This document shows positions 61,184 to 64,000 of a DNA stretch of 64,000 nucleotides, piece after piece; position 1 is the stretch's first letter, and every line of letters begins with the position of its first letter. A program made the translations under genes and the position numbers. The notes beneath the pieces were generated by a model. It was not told the DNA's origin, ran no database searches, and saw only the letters and a list, made by a program, of their open reading frames with translations. Origin of the DNA: Pantoea rodasii (GTDB lineage Bacteria > Pseudomonadota > Gammaproteobacteria > Enterobacterales > Enterobacteriaceae); contig NZ_MLFP01000018.1 in assembly GCF_002095465.1 (NCBI RefSeq), positions 1 to 64,000 of the forward strand, written 5' to 3'.

Positions 61184-61199
61184 GTTGAATCGTTAAAGC
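61184..61199. promoter_or_regulatory. Cra-type site upstream of ppsA
   Basis: GTTGAATCGTTAAAGC matches GCTGAAWCGWTTCAGC at 13 of 16 positions, with the TGAATCGT half intact. It is about 95 bp upstream of the ppsA start. Cra activates ppsA in E. coli. Confidence 0.6.
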
Positions 61200-61353
61200 A
61201 GAAAAAGAAACGCAAAATCGGATTAGTACCTGTGATGATTAGAGTTGCGCAACAGGCTTATTAAGCGCTAACAAACTGCCACAACGATATTTTTCCCCTT
61301 TTCAGAGAGTTAGCCATTGCTTTTTGTTGCGCAACGGATTCAGACTTAATTTT

Positions 61354-61370
61354 ATTTTCATCATGAAAAT
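61354..61370. repeat. 17-bp perfect palindrome
   Basis: ATTTTCAT-C-ATGAAAAT: eight-base arms around one base, between ppsA and ppsR. Operator-like; binding factor unknown. Confidence 0.55.
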
Positions 61371-61460
61371 TGCGGGGAAATAGCACTTTTCAAAACAGCA
61401 TTTCAACTAATATTGCTCATCAGAAGATTGGATAGATCGCAGATTGCCGCCACGATATGG

Positions 61461-61494
61461 ATATTTCATTTTATTTTTAATTAAAATGAAATAT
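61461..61494. repeat. 34-bp perfect inverted repeat before ppsR
   Basis: Arms ATATTTCATTTTA and TAAAATGAAATAT (13 bp each) around eight AT bases, 47 bp before the ppsR start. It could form a leader hairpin or bind a repressor. It shares the TTTCAT core with the palindrome at 61354. Confidence 0.65.
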
Positions 61495-61541
61495 AGGCAA
61501 TGACATTGTTACACAAAAGTAAATGAGAGGATTTTTCGCCT

Positions 61542-62369
61542 ATGAGCACTGAGCGCAGTGTGTTCTACATATCTGATGGCACCGCGATTACCGCCGAAGT
61601 TCTCGGGCACGCCGTGTTGTCGCAGTTTCCCGTGATGACCAACAGCGTCACCCTGCCTTTTGTGGAAAACGTCCAGCGAGCACAGGCAGTTAAAGCGCAG
61701 ATCAATGCCCTTTACCAGCAGAGTGGCGTGCGTCCGATTGTGTTCTTTTCGATCGTGACGCCCGATGTGCGTGAAATCATTCTGGAAAGCGAAGGGTTTT
61801 GTCAGGATATCGTGCAAGCGCTGGTGGGTCCGCTGCAAAGCGAGCTTGGCGTATCGTCAATGCCGGTGGCACACCGCACCCACGGCCTGACCGCCAGCAA
61901 TCTCGGCAAATATGATGCCCGTATAGCGGCGATCGATTATACGCTAGCGCACGATGACGGCATCTCGCTGCGGGGTCTGGAAGATGCGCAGGTCATTTTG
62001 CTGGGCGTGTCGCGCTGCGGCAAGACACCGACCAGTCTTTATTTGGCGATGCAGTTTGGCGTGCGCGCGGCAAACTATCCGTTTATCGCCGATGATATGG
62101 ATAACCTGAAATTGCCTCCGGCGTTACGTGCTCATCAGCATAAGCTGTTCGGGTTAACCATCGATCCTGAACGTCTGGCAGCGATTCGTAAGGAGCGCGC
62201 AGAAAATACCCGTTATGCCTCAATGCGTCAGTGCCGCCTGGAAGTGGGCGAGGTAGAAGCCCTGTTCCGCACGCATCAGATTCGTTACCTCAACAGTACC
62301 AACTATTCGGTCGAGGAGATTGCCACCAAAATCCTCGACATTATGGGGCTGCGCCGCAGCATGTATTGA
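61542..62369 (+). CDS. ppsR: PEP synthase regulatory kinase/phosphotransferase PpsR
   Basis: DUF299 enzyme that inactivates PpsA by ADP-dependent threonine phosphorylation and reactivates it by Pi-dependent dephosphorylation. 275 residues (E. coli 277), with the P-loop [11 protein letters not shown] and the family blocks [16 protein letters not shown] and [11 protein letters not shown]. Divergent from ppsA. Confidence 0.95.
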   Translation: MSTERSVFYISDGTAITAEVLGHAVLSQFPVMTNSVTLPFVENVQRAQAVKAQINALYQQSGVRPIVFFSIVTPDVREIILESEGFCQDIVQALVGPLQSELGVSSMPVAHRTHGLTASNLGKYDARIAAIDYTLAHDDGISLRGLEDAQVILLGVSRCGKTPTSLYLAMQFGVRAANYPFIADDMDNLKLPPALRAHQHKLFGLTIDPERLAAIRKERAENTRYASMRQCRLEVGEVEALFRTHQIRYLNSTNYSVEEIATKILDIMGLRRSMY

Positions 62370-62517
62370 TTTACAGGCCAGGCCGTAAAGCCTGGCTTCC
62401 GTCTTGTTTCACTCACCTTTCTTTTTAGCGGGTTGAATTCGCGGCTTATTGGTTTATTGTGACCACCATCACTTCCCGGTATTTCACCGTCGCGAAGAAC
62501 AGATTTTGAGAATCCCA

Positions 62518-63564
62518 ATGAACAAGACTGATGAACTGCGTACTGCGCGCATCGGCAGCTTGCTAACGCCCGCTGCGCTTGCGCAAGAACACCCACTTTC
62601 GGCAGACGTTGCTGCCACTGTTACTGCAGCGCGCCAGCGTATTGCACGCATTTTAACCGGTAAAGACCCACGACTGCTGGTCATTATCGGTCCGTGCTCG
62701 CTGCACGATCCCAAAGCCGCACTGGAATATGCTGAACGCCTCAACGTTTTACGAGTGCGTTACCAGGATCGCCTGGAAATTGTGATGCGTGCCTACTTCG
62801 AGAAACCGCGCACCGTTGTCGGTTGGAAAGGATTGATTTCCGATCCGGATCTTGATGGCAGCTTCGATGTTAATCGCGGTATCGCCATCGCTCGCAAGCT
62901 GCTGCTGGATATCAATGCTATCGGCATGCCCACCGCCACCGAATTCCTTGATATGGTGATCGGCCAGTTTATTGCCGACCTGATCAGCTGGGGCGCGATT
63001 GGTGCACGCACCACCGAAAGCCAGATTCATCGCGAAATGGCCTCAGCGCTTTCGTGTCCGGTTGGATTCAAAAACGGCACCGACGGCAATGTGCAAATCG
63101 CGGTAGATGCGATTCGCGCCTCACGCGTCAGCCATATGTTCCTGTCACCGGACAAACACGGTCAGATGACCATCTATCAAACCAGCGGTAATCCGCACGG
63201 TCATGTGATCCTGCGCGGTGGTCGTCAACCTAATTACCACGCCGAAGATGTGGCAGCCGCTGCCGCCAACCTGCGGGACTTCAATTTACCGGAACAGTTG
63301 ATCATCGACTTTAGCCACGGTAACTGCCTGAAACAGCATCGTCGCCAGCGCGACGTCGCAGAAGACGTCGCGGCACAAATTCGTGGTGGATCGCGTGCAG
63401 TTGCAGGCGTGATGATTGAGAGTTTCTTACAGGAAGGGAATCAGAAAGTGGTGAGCGGCGAGCCGTTGAACTACGGTCAGTCCATTACCGATCCGTGCCT
63501 GAGCTGGGAACACAGCGAAGAAGTGTTAGAGAAACTGGCTGCCGCGATCGACAGCCGTTTCTGA
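62518..63564 (+). CDS. aroH: 3-deoxy-7-phosphoheptulonate (DAHP) synthase, Trp-type AroH
   Basis: First step of aromatic amino acid synthesis: PEP plus erythrose-4-phosphate to DAHP. 348 residues as in E. coli AroH, starting MNKTDELRTARI. IGPCSLHD, EKPRTVVGWKGL, GARTTESQIHREMAS and DFSHGNC carry the PEP and metal ligands. Assigned AroH rather than AroF/AroG by position next to ppsR and by the N terminus. No TrpR operator like that of E. coli aroH (ACTAG core) is evident in the 148 bp upstream. Confidence 0.92.
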   Translation: MNKTDELRTARIGSLLTPAALAQEHPLSADVAATVTAARQRIARILTGKDPRLLVIIGPCSLHDPKAALEYAERLNVLRVRYQDRLEIVMRAYFEKPRTVVGWKGLISDPDLDGSFDVNRGIAIARKLLLDINAIGMPTATEFLDMVIGQFIADLISWGAIGARTTESQIHREMASALSCPVGFKNGTDGNVQIAVDAIRASRVSHMFLSPDKHGQMTIYQTSGNPHGHVILRGGRQPNYHAEDVAAAAANLRDFNLPEQLIIDFSHGNCLKQHRRQRDVAEDVAAQIRGGSRAVAGVMIESFLQEGNQKVVSGEPLNYGQSITDPCLSWEHSEEVLEKLAAAIDSRF

Positions 63565-63569
63565 ACCGA

Positions 63570-64000
63570 TTAGCTGGAGCAGCTCACCTCCAGCGTTTTG
63601 CCCCACTCTGGTGGCCGCTGGCGCAGTTCGGCGCTGACGGCCGCATCATCAAATGGCTGCTGTAAGGCCACATGCAATCGCTGCAGCGCGGCAGTTTCAC
63701 CCTGCTCAACCTCTTCAATCACCTGCTGTGCCAGATAATTGCGCAATACCAGCGCGGGGTTGGCCGCCCTCATAATCCTCTGCCGTTGATCATCGCTGGC
63801 CTCATCCTGCAGCAGGCGCTGACGATAGCGCTCATACCAACCATCAAATGCCGCACGGTCGATAAACTCATCACGCAATGGTGAGCGGATTTGCTGTTGC
63901 TGCGTCTCGCTCAATAAACGGAAGGTCAGCGTATAATCGCTGCGCTCTTGCGTCATCAGAGATAACAGTTCGGTCAGTAAGCTGTTGTCATTTGCGTCGG
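63570..64000 (-). CDS. selO: Protein adenylyltransferase SelO (YdiU), C-terminal part
   Basis: Pseudokinase-fold enzyme that transfers AMP to proteins (AMPylation) and affects redox homeostasis. The window holds only the last 142 codons; the frame is open through base 64000, so the gene continues outside. [32 protein letters not shown] and the C-terminal [15 protein letters not shown] match E. coli YdiU; the C-terminal CxxC-like Cys before the last two Ser is conserved. Convergent with aroH, five bases apart. Confidence 0.93.
   Translation of the reverse strand, partial: DANDNSLLTELLSLMTQERSDYTLTFRLLSETQQQQIRSPLRDEFIDRAAFDGWYERYRQRLLQDEASDDQRQRIMRAANPALVLRNYLAQQVIEEVEQGETAALQRLHVALQQPFDDAAVSAELRQRPPEWGKTLEVSCSS

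Larger units (their letters stand above)
61092..61541. other. ppsA-ppsR divergent control region
   Basis: 450 bp, AT-rich, with an unusual density of symmetric elements: a Cra-like site, two copies of GTTGCGCAAC, a 17-bp palindrome and a 34-bp inverted repeat. No gene is supported. Confidence 0.6.

Overview
The window is chromosomal DNA of an enterobacterium (Gammaproteobacteria, Enterobacterales). Protein similarity and gene order resemble the Escherichia coli 36-38 min region: cnu-ydgK-rsxABCDGE-nth-dtpA-gstA-pdxY-tyrS-pdxH-mliC-anmK-slyB-slyA-ydhIJK-sodC-ydhF-ydhL-nemRA-gloA-rnt-grxD-mepH-ynhF-purR-punR-punC-cfa-ribE-mdtK-tRNA(Val)-pykF-lpp-ldtE-sufESDCBA-ydiJ-ydiK-rprA-ppsA-ppsR-aroH-selO. 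Sequence divergence and the local insertions suggest Erwiniaceae (Pantoea-like); that is inference from memory, without a database search. I see no prophage, insertion sequence, CRISPR array or integron.

Layout. 1-4.6 kb: a galactofuranose ABC importer operon (ytfQRT-yjfF, minus strand) placed next to cnu. 5.2-12.6 kb: cnu, ydgK, the membrane electron-transport complex rsxABCDGE, and nth. 12.6-14.3 kb: two accessory genes, an MDR oxidoreductase and a CTP-synthase-like amidotransferase with a PurR-type box upstream. 15-28 kb: dtpA, a LysR regulator, gstA, vitamin B6 genes, tyrS, envelope lipoproteins, slyA and the ydhIJK efflux set. 28-36 kb: sodC, ydhF, eptA, the electrophile-response pair nemRA, gloA, rnt, grxD, mepH and the 29-residue ynhF. 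36-44 kb: purR, the purine exporter pair punR/punC, cfa, ribE, mdtK, then three tRNA-Val(GAC) genes. 44-53 kb: pykF, lpp, ldtE and the complete sufABCDSE iron-sulfur operon. 53-64 kb: a Fur-boxed unknown gene, ydiJ, ydiK, the sRNA RprA, ppsA/ppsR, aroH and the C-terminal part of selO.

Regulatory sites support the annotation: a GalR-type operator before ytfQ, pur boxes before purR and the amidotransferase, two NemR operators, a SlyA autoregulatory site, a near-perfect Fur box, Cra sites at pykF and ppsA, an RcsB box at rprA, and an lpp promoter nearly identical to that of E. coli.

The most striking property is a set of thirteen single-base frameshifts in nine normally conserved genes (ytfT, ytfQ, rsxG twice, rsxE, slyA, punR, punC, sufB, ydiJ three times, ppsA). 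Every one is repaired by adding exactly one base, nearly all inside short homopolymers, most often A6/T6. This looks like systematic deletion error in the assembly rather than biology, so I annotate these genes as full-length loci with a frameshift. The candidates I find most worth testing biologically are the PurR-boxed amidotransferase lacking its catalytic His, the Fur-boxed 134-residue protein, and perfect palindromes in the sufA and ppsA-ppsR control regions.
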